From Streptomyces sp. HUAS 15-9 (GTDB lineage: Bacteria > Actinomycetota > Actinomycetes > Streptomycetales > Streptomycetaceae), in contig NZ_CP106798.1 of the NCBI RefSeq assembly GCF_025642155.1, positions 6,014,001 through 6,078,000 of the forward strand: 64,000 nucleotides of DNA, written 5' to 3'. The number at the start of each line of letters is the position of its first letter. The first letter of the stretch is position 1. A model generated the notes under the pieces. It ran no database searches, was not told the DNA's origin, and worked only from the letters and a program-made list of their open reading frames with translations. The position numbers were made by a program, and so were the translations under genes. Shown here in pieces: positions 38,527 through 48,313 of this stretch.

Positions 38527-41017
38527 CCAGGGGCGGCAGGGTCAGGCGGACGCTCGAGGGGCGGCCGTGTGCGCCCTGCGGCTCCGGTTTGACCGGGTCG
38601 GGGTTGGTGACGTCGCCGCCGCCGTACCTCCCGAGGTCCGTGTTGAGGGTCTCGTGCCAGGCGGGGACGTCCTCCGGTACGCCGAGGCGGTAGTCGTGGC
38701 GGACGACCGGGGAGAGGTTCGAGACCGACAGGAGGGGGTTGCCCTCGGCGTCCAGTCTCAGGAAGGCGAAGACGTTGTCGTCCGCGGCGTCACCGACGAT
38801 CCACTGAAAGCCGGCCGGGTCGGTGTCCCGCTGCCACAGGGCCGGGGTCGCGCGGTAGAGGGCGTTGAGGTCGCGGACCAGGTCGCGGATGCCGCGGTGG
38901 TCCGCCTCGGCGCCGTACGCCGAATCCAGCAGCCACCAGTCGGGGCCGTGGGCCTCGGACCATTCGGCGCCCTGGGCGAACTCCTGGCCCATGAAGAGGA
39001 GTTGCTTGCCGGGGTGGGCCCACATGAAGCCCAGGTACGCACGGTGGTTGGCGCGCTGCTGCCACCAGTCGCCCGGCATCTTCGACACCAGCGAACGCTT
39101 GCCGTGGACGACCTCGTCGTGGGAGATCGGCAGGACGTAGTTCTCGCTGTAGGCGTACACCATCGAGAAGGTCATCTCGTGGTGGTGGAACCTGCGGTGC
39201 ACCGGTTCGTGCTGCATGTACTCCAGCGAGTCGTGCATCCACCCCATGTTCCACTTCAGCCCGAAGCCGAGACCGCCGAAGCCGCTCGGGCCCCGGTGGT
39301 GCGTGGGGCGCGTCACGCCGTCCCAGGCGGTCGACTCCTCCGCGATCGTCACCACGCCGGGCGCCCGGCGGTAGACGGTCGCGTTCATCTCCTGCAGGAA
39401 CGCCACCGCGTCCAGGTTCTCCCGGCCCCCGTGCTCGTTCGGCGACCACTGGCCGGGCTCACGGGAGTAGTCGAGGTAGAGCATCGAGGCGACCGCGTCC
39501 ACCCGGAGCCCGTCCATGTGGAACTCCTCGCACCAGAACACGGCGTTCGCCACCAGGAAGTTGCGCACCTCGCGGCGGCCGAAGTCGAACTCCAGCGTGC
39601 CCCAGTCGGGATGCGCGGCCCGCGACGGATCCTCGTGCTCGTACAGCGGGCGCCCGTCGAACTCCGCCAACGCCCAGTCGTCCCGCGGGAAATGGGCCGG
39701 CACCCAGTCCATCAGCACACCGATGCCCGCCCGGTGCAGGGCGTCGACCAGGTACTTGAAATCGTCGGGGGTGCCCAGCCGGGCGGTGGGGGCGTAGAAG
39801 CCGGTGACCTGGTATCCCCACGAGCCGCCGAAGGGGTGCTCGGCGACCGGCATCAGCTCGACGTGGGTGAAGCCCAGGTCCTTGATGTACGCGGGGAGTT
39901 GTTCGGCCAGTTGGCGGTAGGTCAGGCCGGGACGCCAGGAGGCGAGGTGGATCTCGTACACGGAGAACGGGGCCTCGTGCACCGCAGTGTCCGCCCGGCG
40001 TGCCATCCACTCCGTGTCGCCCCACTCGTACCGCGAGGCGTGCACGATCGAGGAGGTGTTCGGCGGGGCCTCGGTGCGGCGGGCCAGCGGGTCGGCGCGC
40101 AGGGTCCGGGAGCCGTCCGGGCGGGTGATCTCGAACTTGTACAGCTCGCCCTCGCCGATGCCCGGCACGAACAGCTCCCACACCCCCGAGGAGCCCAGCG
40201 ACCGCATGGGGTGGCCCGTGCCGTCCCAGAAGTTGAAGCCACCGGCCAGCCGTACGCCCCGAGCGTTCGGCGCCCACACCGTGAAGCGGGTGCCGGTCAC
40301 GCCCTGGTGCGTCATCGGCTCGGCGCCCAGGGCCTGCCACAGCTGCTCGTGCCGGCCCTCGCCGATCAGATGCAGATCGAGGTCACCGAGCGTGGGCAGG
40401 AACCGGTAGGCGTCCTCGGTCTCCCGCACCGTCTCGTCGTACGCCACCAGCAGCCGGTACTCCGGGACCCCGATCAGGGGCAGCAGCCCGGAGAAGAAGC
40501 CGTCGCCGTCGTCGTGCAGTTCGGCCCGCAGACTGCCCGACACCACCGTGACGGACCGGGCGTACGGGCGCAGGGCCCGGACGGCGATCCCGCCGGGCAC
40601 CGGGTGGGCGCCGAGGACGGAGTGCGGGTCGTGGTGCGTGCCGTGCAGCAGCCGCTCGCGGTCGGCGGCGTCGAGGGCGGGGGACACGGCGGTCTCGGCG
40701 GGGGCGACGGCCGTCTTCGGGACCACCTTCTTCGTGACGGCCGTCTTCGTGACCGCCTTCTTCGGGGAAGCCTTCTTGGCGGAGGCCTTCTTCGCCGGGG
40801 CCTTCTTGGCTGTCGCCCTCTTGGCCGTGGCTTTCTTCGCGCCGGCCTTCGTGGTCGCCTTCTTCGCGCCGGCCGTCTTCTTGGCCGCTGCCTTACTGGC
40901 CGTTGGCTTCTCGGCCGACGTCTCGGCCGCTTGCTCGGCTGTCTTCGCTGTCTTCTTGGCCGCCGTCTTCTGTGGATTCTTCGGATCCGAACCGCTGGAC
41001 GGGGGGCTGGGGGTCAC
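38501..41017 (-). CDS. glgB: 1,4-alpha-glucan branching enzyme with Lys/Ala-rich N-terminal tail
   Basis: An 838-residue GlgB (GH13). Residues 14-105 are a repetitive tail of Ala-Lys units ([20 protein letters not shown], then [20 protein letters not shown]). The usual enzyme follows: N-terminal CBM48 domains ([20 protein letters not shown]), [20 protein letters not shown], the nucleophile in [20 protein letters not shown] (about residue 506), [16 protein letters not shown] (acid/base, about 558) and [20 protein letters not shown]. It creates alpha-1,6 branches in the alpha-glucan made by GlgE. The GTG at 41017 has AGGAGG about 7 bp upstream. The tail is the main oddity. It overlaps the convergent helD gene by 26 bp. 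Confidence 0.95.
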   Translation of the reverse strand: MTPSPPSSGSDPKNPQKTAAKKTAKTAEQAAETSAEKPTASKAAAKKTAGAKKATTKAGAKKATAKRATAKKAPAKKASAKKASPKKAVTKTAVTKKVVPKTAVAPAETAVSPALDAADRERLLHGTHHDPHSVLGAHPVPGGIAVRALRPYARSVTVVSGSLRAELHDDGDGFFSGLLPLIGVPEYRLLVAYDETVRETEDAYRFLPTLGDLDLHLIGEGRHEQLWQALGAEPMTHQGVTGTRFTVWAPNARGVRLAGGFNFWDGTGHPMRSLGSSGVWELFVPGIGEGELYKFEITRPDGSRTLRADPLARRTEAPPNTSSIVHASRYEWGDTEWMARRADTAVHEAPFSVYEIHLASWRPGLTYRQLAEQLPAYIKDLGFTHVELMPVAEHPFGGSWGYQVTGFYAPTARLGTPDDFKYLVDALHRAGIGVLMDWVPAHFPRDDWALAEFDGRPLYEHEDPSRAAHPDWGTLEFDFGRREVRNFLVANAVFWCEEFHMDGLRVDAVASMLYLDYSREPGQWSPNEHGGRENLDAVAFLQEMNATVYRRAPGVVTIAEESTAWDGVTRPTHHRGPSGFGGLGFGLKWNMGWMHDSLEYMQHEPVHRRFHHHEMTFSMVYAYSENYVLPISHDEVVHGKRSLVSKMPGDWWQQRANHRAYLGFMWAHPGKQLLFMGQEFAQGAEWSEAHGPDWWLLDSAYGAEADHRGIRDLVRDLNALYRATPALWQRDTDPAGFQWIVGDAADDNVFAFLRLDAEGNPLLSVSNLSPVVRHDYRLGVPEDVPAWHETLNTDLGRYGGGDVTNPDPVKPEPQGAHGRPSSVRLTLPPLATVWLRPA

Positions 41018-41044
41018 GGACGAGCCTCCTGGGCGAGGGTGAGG

Positions 41045-42445
41045 TCAGAGCTGGTCGGACAGGGCCAGGCGGTGTACCGCCGACATCGGTACGGGGAGCC
41101 AGTCGGGGCGGTGGCGGGCCTCGTAGACGACCTCGTAGACCGCCTTGTCGGTCTCGTGGGCCCGCAGCAGAACGGGATCCGTGCGCGGGTCGCGCCCGGC
41201 GACCTCGGCGTACCCGGAGCAGTACGCGGCCCGGCACGCCGCCGCCCAGCCCGGGGCCGGCGGGGTCGCCGAGTGCGCCGCGTAGTCGAAGGAGCGGAGC
41301 ATCCCCGCGATGTCCCGCACCGTCGGCTGCGGCATACGCCGTTCGGCCAGCGGGCGGGCCGGTTCGCCCTCGAAGTCGATCAGCGACCACTGCCCGGAGG
41401 GTGAGCGCAGACACTGGCCGAGGTGCAGGTCGCCGTGGATGCGCTGGGCGGTCCAGGTGCGGCCCTCGGCGGCCAGCTCGGCCAGCGCCTCGTAGGCGCA
41501 GCGCAGCCCCGGCTCGTACGGACCTAACGTCGGCACCGCCTGTACGGCCGCCTCCAGCCGCTCGATCATGCCGTCCACCAGGAGCCGCAGCTGGACATGG
41601 CCCAGGGTGGTCGTGGGAAGCGCGTGGGCGAGGGCCGTGTGCACCTCGGCGGTGGCCCGGCCCAGCGCGCGGGCCTCGGCGGTGAAGTCCTCGCCCTTGG
41701 CCAGCTCGCGCAGCGCCAGCTCCCAGCCGTCCGTCGCGCCCCGCACGAACGGCTGGAGCACGGCGAGGACATAGGACTCCTCGCCGGGCTCGCCGGTGTC
41801 GGCCATCAGCCAAGCCGTCGGCGCGGGCACCCGGGCGCAGCCCTTGCGGGCCAGGACCAGCGGTATCTCGAGGTCGGGGTTGTCGCCGGGGACGATCCGG
41901 CGCAGCAGCTTCAGTATGAACGTATCGCCGTAGACGACCGAGGAGTTGGACTGCTCCGCGGTCATCAGACGGGCCACCAGGCCGTCGCGTATCTCCTGGC
42001 GTCCGTCCCGCTCGAAGCGCAGCCCGCCGATGCGGGCCTGGGTGCGCAGGGCCTCCAGGAGCACCTCGGCGGGCCGGGGGTCGTACAGGGCGTCGTACAC
42101 CGTGCGTCCGGCGAGCGGCCCTTCCTCCACGTGTCCGATCAGCGCGGGCGCGAGCCGGGGCGGCAGCGCCTCGCGCACGCCTATCAGGAGCTGGTAGCAG
42201 TCGCCGGGGTGGGCCGCGGCGCCCAGGACGGGTGGCTGATGGGCACGGACGAGCAGATGGTGCAGGCCCAGCCTGCCGTCGGAGGGCAGCAGCTCGGTGG
42301 CCGAGACCAGGGAGAAGCCGGTGACCGGGCGCCCCTTGCCCGCGAACCACCGCTGCCTCGGCAGCCACTCGCGCAGCAGTGGATCAAGGGACGCGAGGAG
42401 GGAGCCGGGAGTTGTCGTGGCGGAACGTGTGACGGCTTCCGACAT
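41045..42445 (-). CDS. pep2: Maltokinase (Pep2/Mak)
   Basis: A 466-residue kinase that phosphorylates maltose (from TreS) to maltose-1-phosphate, the GlgE substrate. SLLASLDPLLREWLPRQRWF starts the N-terminal cap, GDTFILKLLRRIVPGDNPDL carries the ATP-site Lys, TAQRIHGDLHLGQCLRSPSG is the catalytic loop (aminoglycoside-phosphotransferase fold) and SLIDFEGEPARPLAERRMPQ is the metal-binding DFE motif. The ATG at 42445 has GGAAAGGA upstream; in-frame sequence further upstream has no family match. It lies 27 bp upstream of glgB and 279 bp downstream of treS, a gap with a strong hairpin and two similar dyads. Confidence 0.93.
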   Translation of the reverse strand: MSEAVTRSATTTPGSLLASLDPLLREWLPRQRWFAGKGRPVTGFSLVSATELLPSDGRLGLHHLLVRAHQPPVLGAAAHPGDCYQLLIGVREALPPRLAPALIGHVEEGPLAGRTVYDALYDPRPAEVLLEALRTQARIGGLRFERDGRQEIRDGLVARLMTAEQSNSSVVYGDTFILKLLRRIVPGDNPDLEIPLVLARKGCARVPAPTAWLMADTGEPGEESYVLAVLQPFVRGATDGWELALRELAKGEDFTAEARALGRATAEVHTALAHALPTTTLGHVQLRLLVDGMIERLEAAVQAVPTLGPYEPGLRCAYEALAELAAEGRTWTAQRIHGDLHLGQCLRSPSGQWSLIDFEGEPARPLAERRMPQPTVRDIAGMLRSFDYAAHSATPPAPGWAAACRAAYCSGYAEVAGRDPRTDPVLLRAHETDKAVYEVVYEARHRPDWLPVPMSAVHRLALSDQL

Positions 42446-42724
42446 GGCGTGCGTCCTTTCCGCGTCGCATTGCGGAGGAGCATCGGGTTGCGTGAAGAGT
42501 TCCCAGGGCGGGACGGCGAAAACCGTCCCGCCCTCAAGTGCGACCAGAGGCCGCGACCGGCGGGTTGCGGAGCCGGAACCATTGGCGTTCACGCCACCCA
42601 AGCCGGTGGCGTGTCCGTTCCGATCGCCCGGAACGGTTTTACGCGACGAGCGGGCGCAGTTGATGACCGAGCCACCCGCCCGGCGGGCTCGGGTTCCGAT
42701 CACCGGAACGGCGTAATCGTACCA
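42446..42724 (-). promoter_or_regulatory. treS-pep2 gap with hairpin and two similar dyads
   Basis: GGGCGGGACGG (42506-42516) pairs with CCGTCCCGCCC (42523-42533), a perfect 11-bp hairpin 60 bp before the pep2 start. CCGTTCCG-N6-CGGAACGG (42615-42636) and GTTCCG-N5-CGGAAC (42693-42709) are two related dyads nearer treS. They may be operators or leader structures controlling pep2-glgB separately from treS. Confidence 0.5.
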
Positions 42725-44424
<1,700 letters not shown>

Positions 44425-44428
<4 letters not shown>

Positions 44429-46561
44429 TTTGTGGGTGACCCTCCGATCTGCGGGTTGGACGGTCGCAGAACCGTGCAGACGTGCGCGGGTCGCCGACCC
44501 GGTTCGAGACGCACGTAGTTGGTCCTGCCCCAGTGGTAGGTCTCGCCGGTGAGTTCGTCACGCACCGGCACCGACTCGTGCCATTCCAGGCCGAGTTGCG
44601 GCATGTCCAACGAGACCGTGGCCTCCTGGGTGTCGTGGGGGTCGAGGTTGGCGACCACCAGAACCGTGTTCGATCCACTCCGCTTGCTGTACGCGATCAC
44701 CGCTTCCTTGTCGGTGTGATGGAAGTGGAGATCACGCAGCTGCCGCAGGGCCGGGCTGTGGCGCCGGATGGTGTTGAGGCGGGTGATCAGGGGGGTGATG
44801 GTGTGTCCGTCGCGTTCGGCGGCGGCCCAGTCGCGTGCTTTGAGCTGGTACTTCTCCGAGTCGAGGTACTCCTCGCCGCCCTGCCGGAGCGGGGTGTTCT
44901 CGCACAGTTCGTAGCCGCTGTAGATGCCCCACGCGGGGGAGAGGGTCGCGGCGAGCACGGCGCGCACCTCGAAGGCGGGCCGGCCGCCGTGCTGGAGGTA
45001 GGCGTGCAGGATGTCGGGGGTGTTGGCGAAGAAGTTGGGCCGCATGTAGGCGGCCGCCTCCCCGGACAGTTCCGTCAGGTACTCGGTCAGCTCCTGCTTG
45101 GTGTTGCGCCAGGTGAAGTACGTGTACGACTGCTGGAAACCGATCTGCGCCAGGGTGTGCATCATCGCCGGGCGGGTGAACGCCTCGGCCAGGAAGAGCA
45201 CATCGGGGTCGGAGGCGTTGACGTCCGCGATCACCCGCTCCCAGAACATGACCGGTTTGGTGTGCGGGTTGTCCACCCGGAAGATCCGTACCCCGTGCGC
45301 CATCCAGTGCCGCAGCACCCGCAGCGTCTCGGCGACCAGTCCGTCCAGGTCGGTGTCGAAGGCGATGGGGTAGATGTCCTGGTACTTCTTGGGCGGGTTC
45401 TCCGCGTGGGCGATCGTGCCGTCGGGGCGGTGGTGGAACCACTCGGGGTGCTTGTGCACCCAGGGGTGGTCCGGGGAGCACTGCAGCGCGAAGTCGAGCG
45501 CCACCTCCAGACCCAGTCCGCGGGCCCGGTCCACGAAGCGGTCGAAGTCCTCCAGGGTGCCCAGGCCGGGGTGGACGGCGTCGTGGCCGCCCTCGGGGGA
45601 GCCGATCGCCCAGGGCACGCCGACGTCGTCGGGGCCGCATGGTCAGGGTGTTGTTGCGGCCCTTGCGGAACGTCGTCCCGATCGGGTGGATCGGCGGGAG
45701 GTAGACCACGTCGAAGCCCATCGCGGCGATCGCCTCCAGACGCCGCGCGGCGGTACGGAACGTGCCGTGCGGCTGCTGGGGCGTGCCCTCCGAGCGCGGG
45801 AAGAACTCGTACCACGAGCCGTACAACGCGCGTTCACGCTCCACCAGCAGCGGCATCGGCTCCGACGCGGTCACCAGCTCCCGCAGCGGATACCGCGCCA
45901 GCACCCCGTCCACCTCCGGCGCCAACGCCGCCGCAAGGCGCCAGGCGGCCGGCCGTCCCTCGTCCCGCAGGGCGTCAACCGCGGTGAGCAGGACGTCCCG
46001 TTGCCCGTCGCGCTTCGGTACCGCGCCGGCCGCCCGCTCGTACAGCCGGGCGCCCTCCTCCAGCACCAGTTCGGTGTCCATCCCCGCCGGGATCTTGATC
46101 TGCGCGTGGTGCCGCCAGGTGGTGACCGGATCTCCCCACGCCTCCACCGTGTACGTCCAGCGACCGGCTTCGCCCACGGTGACGTCCGCGCCCCAGCGGT
46201 CGGTGCCCGGGGCGAGTTCACGCATCGGCGTCCAGGGTCCGGGGCGGCCCTCGGGGTCCCGCAGTACGACATTGGCGGCCACGGCGTCGTGTCCCTCTCG
46301 GAACACCGTGGCCGAGACCTCGAACGTCTCTCCAGTGACCGCCTTGGCGGGCCTGGATCCACGCTGGACGACCGGGCGGACGTCGAGGACGGGGATGCGG
46401 CCCGTCACGGTGGTCCCGCCCGCGGAGGACTGCTGCCGCGTCGGGGGGCCGGAGTCGGCCGGGCGTACCGGCGGGGGCAGGGCGGCGGCTGTGCCGGCCG
46501 TGCCCTTCGAGCTGTTCCTGCTGCTTGTCGGGGGTGCTGACGAGTGGTGCTTGGCGGGCAT
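44425..46561 (-). CDS. glgE: Alpha-1,4-glucan:maltose-1-phosphate maltosyltransferase, with an apparent frameshift
   Basis: GlgE elongates alpha-1,4-glucan with maltose units from maltose-1-phosphate. From ATG 46561 (AGGAG 5 bp upstream) the first frame encodes a low-complexity leader, the N-domain ([20 protein letters not shown]) and part of the barrel, to [17 protein letters not shown] at 45641. Family sequence then resumes in another frame ([20 protein letters not shown]), containing the catalytic residues: [16 protein letters not shown] (nucleophile Asp), [13 protein letters not shown] (acid/base Glu) and [14 protein letters not shown]. Seven bases (45634-45640) lie where six are expected, a +1 insertion. 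About 711 residues if repaired. As written, all catalytic residues are lost. Sequence error or true mutation cannot be told apart here. Confidence 0.9.
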
Positions 46562-46630
46562 GACCGCTCCTGTCCGCGTCAACGTGGGTGTGGCGGATGG
46601 ATGGGGGAGGTGGGTCCTGCGGGTGTACCT

Positions 46631-46672
46631 GTGGTGCTTCTGCGGGGTGTGTCCGTGGTGCCTCTGCGGGGT
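46631..46672. repeat. 24-bp direct repeat in the glgE leader
   Basis: GTGGTGCTTCTGCGGGGT (46631-46648) recurs as GTGGTGCCTCTGCGGGGT (46655-46672) with a 24-bp period. It lies 70-110 bp upstream of the glgE start, so it is within the promoter or leader. Confidence 0.55.
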
Positions 46673-46799
46673 CTACCGGAGGAGCCTTCCCACCCTGTTC
46701 GGGTGAGCAATCCGGCACTTTGTTAACTACTCACGCGTATCTCTTCGCACAGGACCGGCCCCGTCCGGTGAGAACGGGGCCGGCGGCGACACTCTGCCA

Positions 46800-48002
46800 T
46801 CACGGCGGCGGAGCCTGCAGGAGTTTGTCCGGGGAGCCAGGTCCCGCACCGGACACCTCGCCGGTCGCCGCGTGCCCCACAAGGGCCTTGGCGACCTGAG
46901 CGGGGCCGGCTCTGCGGTGCTCGGCAAGGTAGAGGGCGGCCGCGCCCGCGGCGTGCGGGGCCGCCATCGACGTACCGGAGTAGGTCGCCGTCCCGGTGTC
47001 GCTCGTCCGGGACGCCGAGGTGATCGAGACTCCCGGCGCGAACAGGTCCAGCGCGACACCGAAGTTGGAGAACGCGGCCCGCGTGTCCGTCCGGTCCGTG
47101 GCGCCGACGGTGATCGCCTCCGGCACGTCGGCGGGGGAGTAACGGCCGGCCGGAAGACCCTCGTTGCCCGCCGCGACCGTGTAGGTGACGCCGGACGCGA
47201 TGGAGGCGCGCACGGCGGCGTCGAGCTGCTCGCTGTGGCCGCCGCCCAGACTGAGGTTGGCGACCGCGGGCCGGTGCGCGTGCCGGGTCACCCAGTCGAT
47301 GCCGGCGATGACCCGGGCGATGGTGCCCGAGCCCGCGTCGTCCAGCACACGTACGGCGACGACCCTGGCCTTCTTGGCGACGCCGTACCGCGTTCCGGCG
47401 ATGGTCCCGGCGACATGGGTGCCGTGCCCGTTGCCGTCCCCGGCCGTCCGGTCGCCGTCGACGAAGTCCCAGCCGTAGCTCGCCCGTCCGCCGAAGTCGC
47501 GGTGGGTGATCCGGATGCCGGTGTCGATCACGTACACCGTCACTCCGGCGCCCCCGGAGTCCGGCCAGCCGTAGCGCTGGTCGAGCGGCAGGTTCCGCTG
47601 GTCGACGCGGTCCAGGCCCCAGGACGGCGGACTCTTCTGGGTGCGGTCCAGCGCCACGCGACCGTCCTGGGCGACCGAGGCGACCCGCGGGTCGGCCGCG
47701 AGCAGCCTCGCCTGTCTCTCATTGGCCTTGACGGCATACCCGTTGAGGACACTGCCGTAGGTATGGCCTATTTCGACCCCGTACTTCGCGGCGAGGCTCT
47801 TTCCCGCGTCCGACGGGGCCTCGATCCCCTTTCCCAGGGTCACCAGATAGCTTCCGCCGACGGAGCCGGGCTCGTCGGCGCCGAGTATGTTCCCCTCCGG
47901 TGCGGCGTGCGCGGGCAGGGTGGCGGCCGAGAGCACCGCGGCCGTGACGGCCGCGGTCAGGCCTCCCGCCCGGCGCAGACGCCCGGTTCGCGTCCGTGCC
48001 AT
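46800..48002 (-). CDS. Secreted S8 subtilisin-like serine protease
   Basis: A 400-residue exported protease. A signal peptide (RRAGGLTAAVTAAVLSAATL, cleavage near AHA, residue 34) is followed by an I9-type propeptide (SYLVTLGKGIEAPSDAGKSL ... YGSVLNGYAVKANERQARLL). The catalytic domain has VTVYVIDTGIRITHRDFGGR (Asp, about residue 156), DGNGHGTHVAGTIAGTRYGV (His, about 196), TYTVAAGNEG (oxyanion Asn) and TYSGTSMAAPHAAGAAALYL (Ser, about 343). It has the proteinase K-like layout. The ATG at 48002 follows GAGGAGGGGAAC. It sits between glgE and the divergent glgP, probably as a strain-variable insertion into the glycogen locus. Confidence 0.92.
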   Translation of the reverse strand: MARTRTGRLRRAGGLTAAVTAAVLSAATLPAHAAPEGNILGADEPGSVGGSYLVTLGKGIEAPSDAGKSLAAKYGVEIGHTYGSVLNGYAVKANERQARLLAADPRVASVAQDGRVALDRTQKSPPSWGLDRVDQRNLPLDQRYGWPDSGGAGVTVYVIDTGIRITHRDFGGRASYGWDFVDGDRTAGDGNGHGTHVAGTIAGTRYGVAKKARVVAVRVLDDAGSGTIARVIAGIDWVTRHAHRPAVANLSLGGGHSEQLDAAVRASIASGVTYTVAAGNEGLPAGRYSPADVPEAITVGATDRTDTRAAFSNFGVALDLFAPGVSITSASRTSDTGTATYSGTSMAAPHAAGAAALYLAEHRRAGPAQVAKALVGHAATGEVSGAGPGSPDKLLQAPPP

Positions 48003-48313
48003 GGTCCGAGTTCCCCTCCTCCACTCCAGTGGCAGCGTCTCGTGCGGGGCGGAGCGCCACAAGAACGCCTGGGTGCGCAGAATCGGCCATCTCACCGGTT
48101 CGCGCCGTACGGTCGTTCCGGTGTTCGAAGGGCTTCGAGGGGGTTCGAGGGCGAAGTCTGAGGGCGAAGTTCGAGGGCGAGCTTCGAGGGAGAAGTTCGA
48201 GGGCGAACTTTGAACGCGAGGTCCCAGCGGAGCTCAGGGCAACACCGGTACCGTGCTGCGTGACCGGACGCACAGTGCCGTGCGTCCATCCAGCGAACGC
48301 GCCGAGGTGGCTA
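48003..48313. other. Divergent region between the subtilase and glgP genes
   Basis: 311 bp without a gene. It contains a tandem 13-bp repeat array (48124-48220) and the glgP ribosome-binding region (GAGGTGG just before the GTG at 48314). No clear promoter elements could be assigned. Confidence 0.5.
48124..48220. repeat. Tandem 13-bp minisatellite
   Basis: Five consecutive 13-bp units of the type TTCGAGGGCGAAG occupy 48144-48208 (variants TCTGAGGGCGAAG, TTCGAGGGCGAGC, TTCGAGGGAGAAG, TTCGAGGGCGAAC), flanked by two 10-bp shorter versions (48124-48143) and one decayed unit (48209-48220). Confidence 0.8.

Noticed and set aside
36505..41404. Very long open frames opposite helD (657 codons, minus) and opposite glgB (945 codons, plus)
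   Set aside because: They are antisense shadows of well-supported genes. High GC leaves few stops, and their translations are Arg/Gly/His-rich with no domain match.
41045..42703. Longer maltokinase reading frame beginning at 42703
   Set aside because: The extra 86 residues lie in the structured gap and have no family similarity; the ATG at 42445 has the ribosome site and the right N-terminus.
46631..46672. Two-copy 24-bp repeat as a possible CRISPR remnant
   Set aside because: There are only two copies with 6 bp between them, no spacers and no cas genes nearby.
48124..48220. 13-bp tandem units as a CRISPR array
   Set aside because: The units are directly adjacent without spacers, and are too short for CRISPR repeats.
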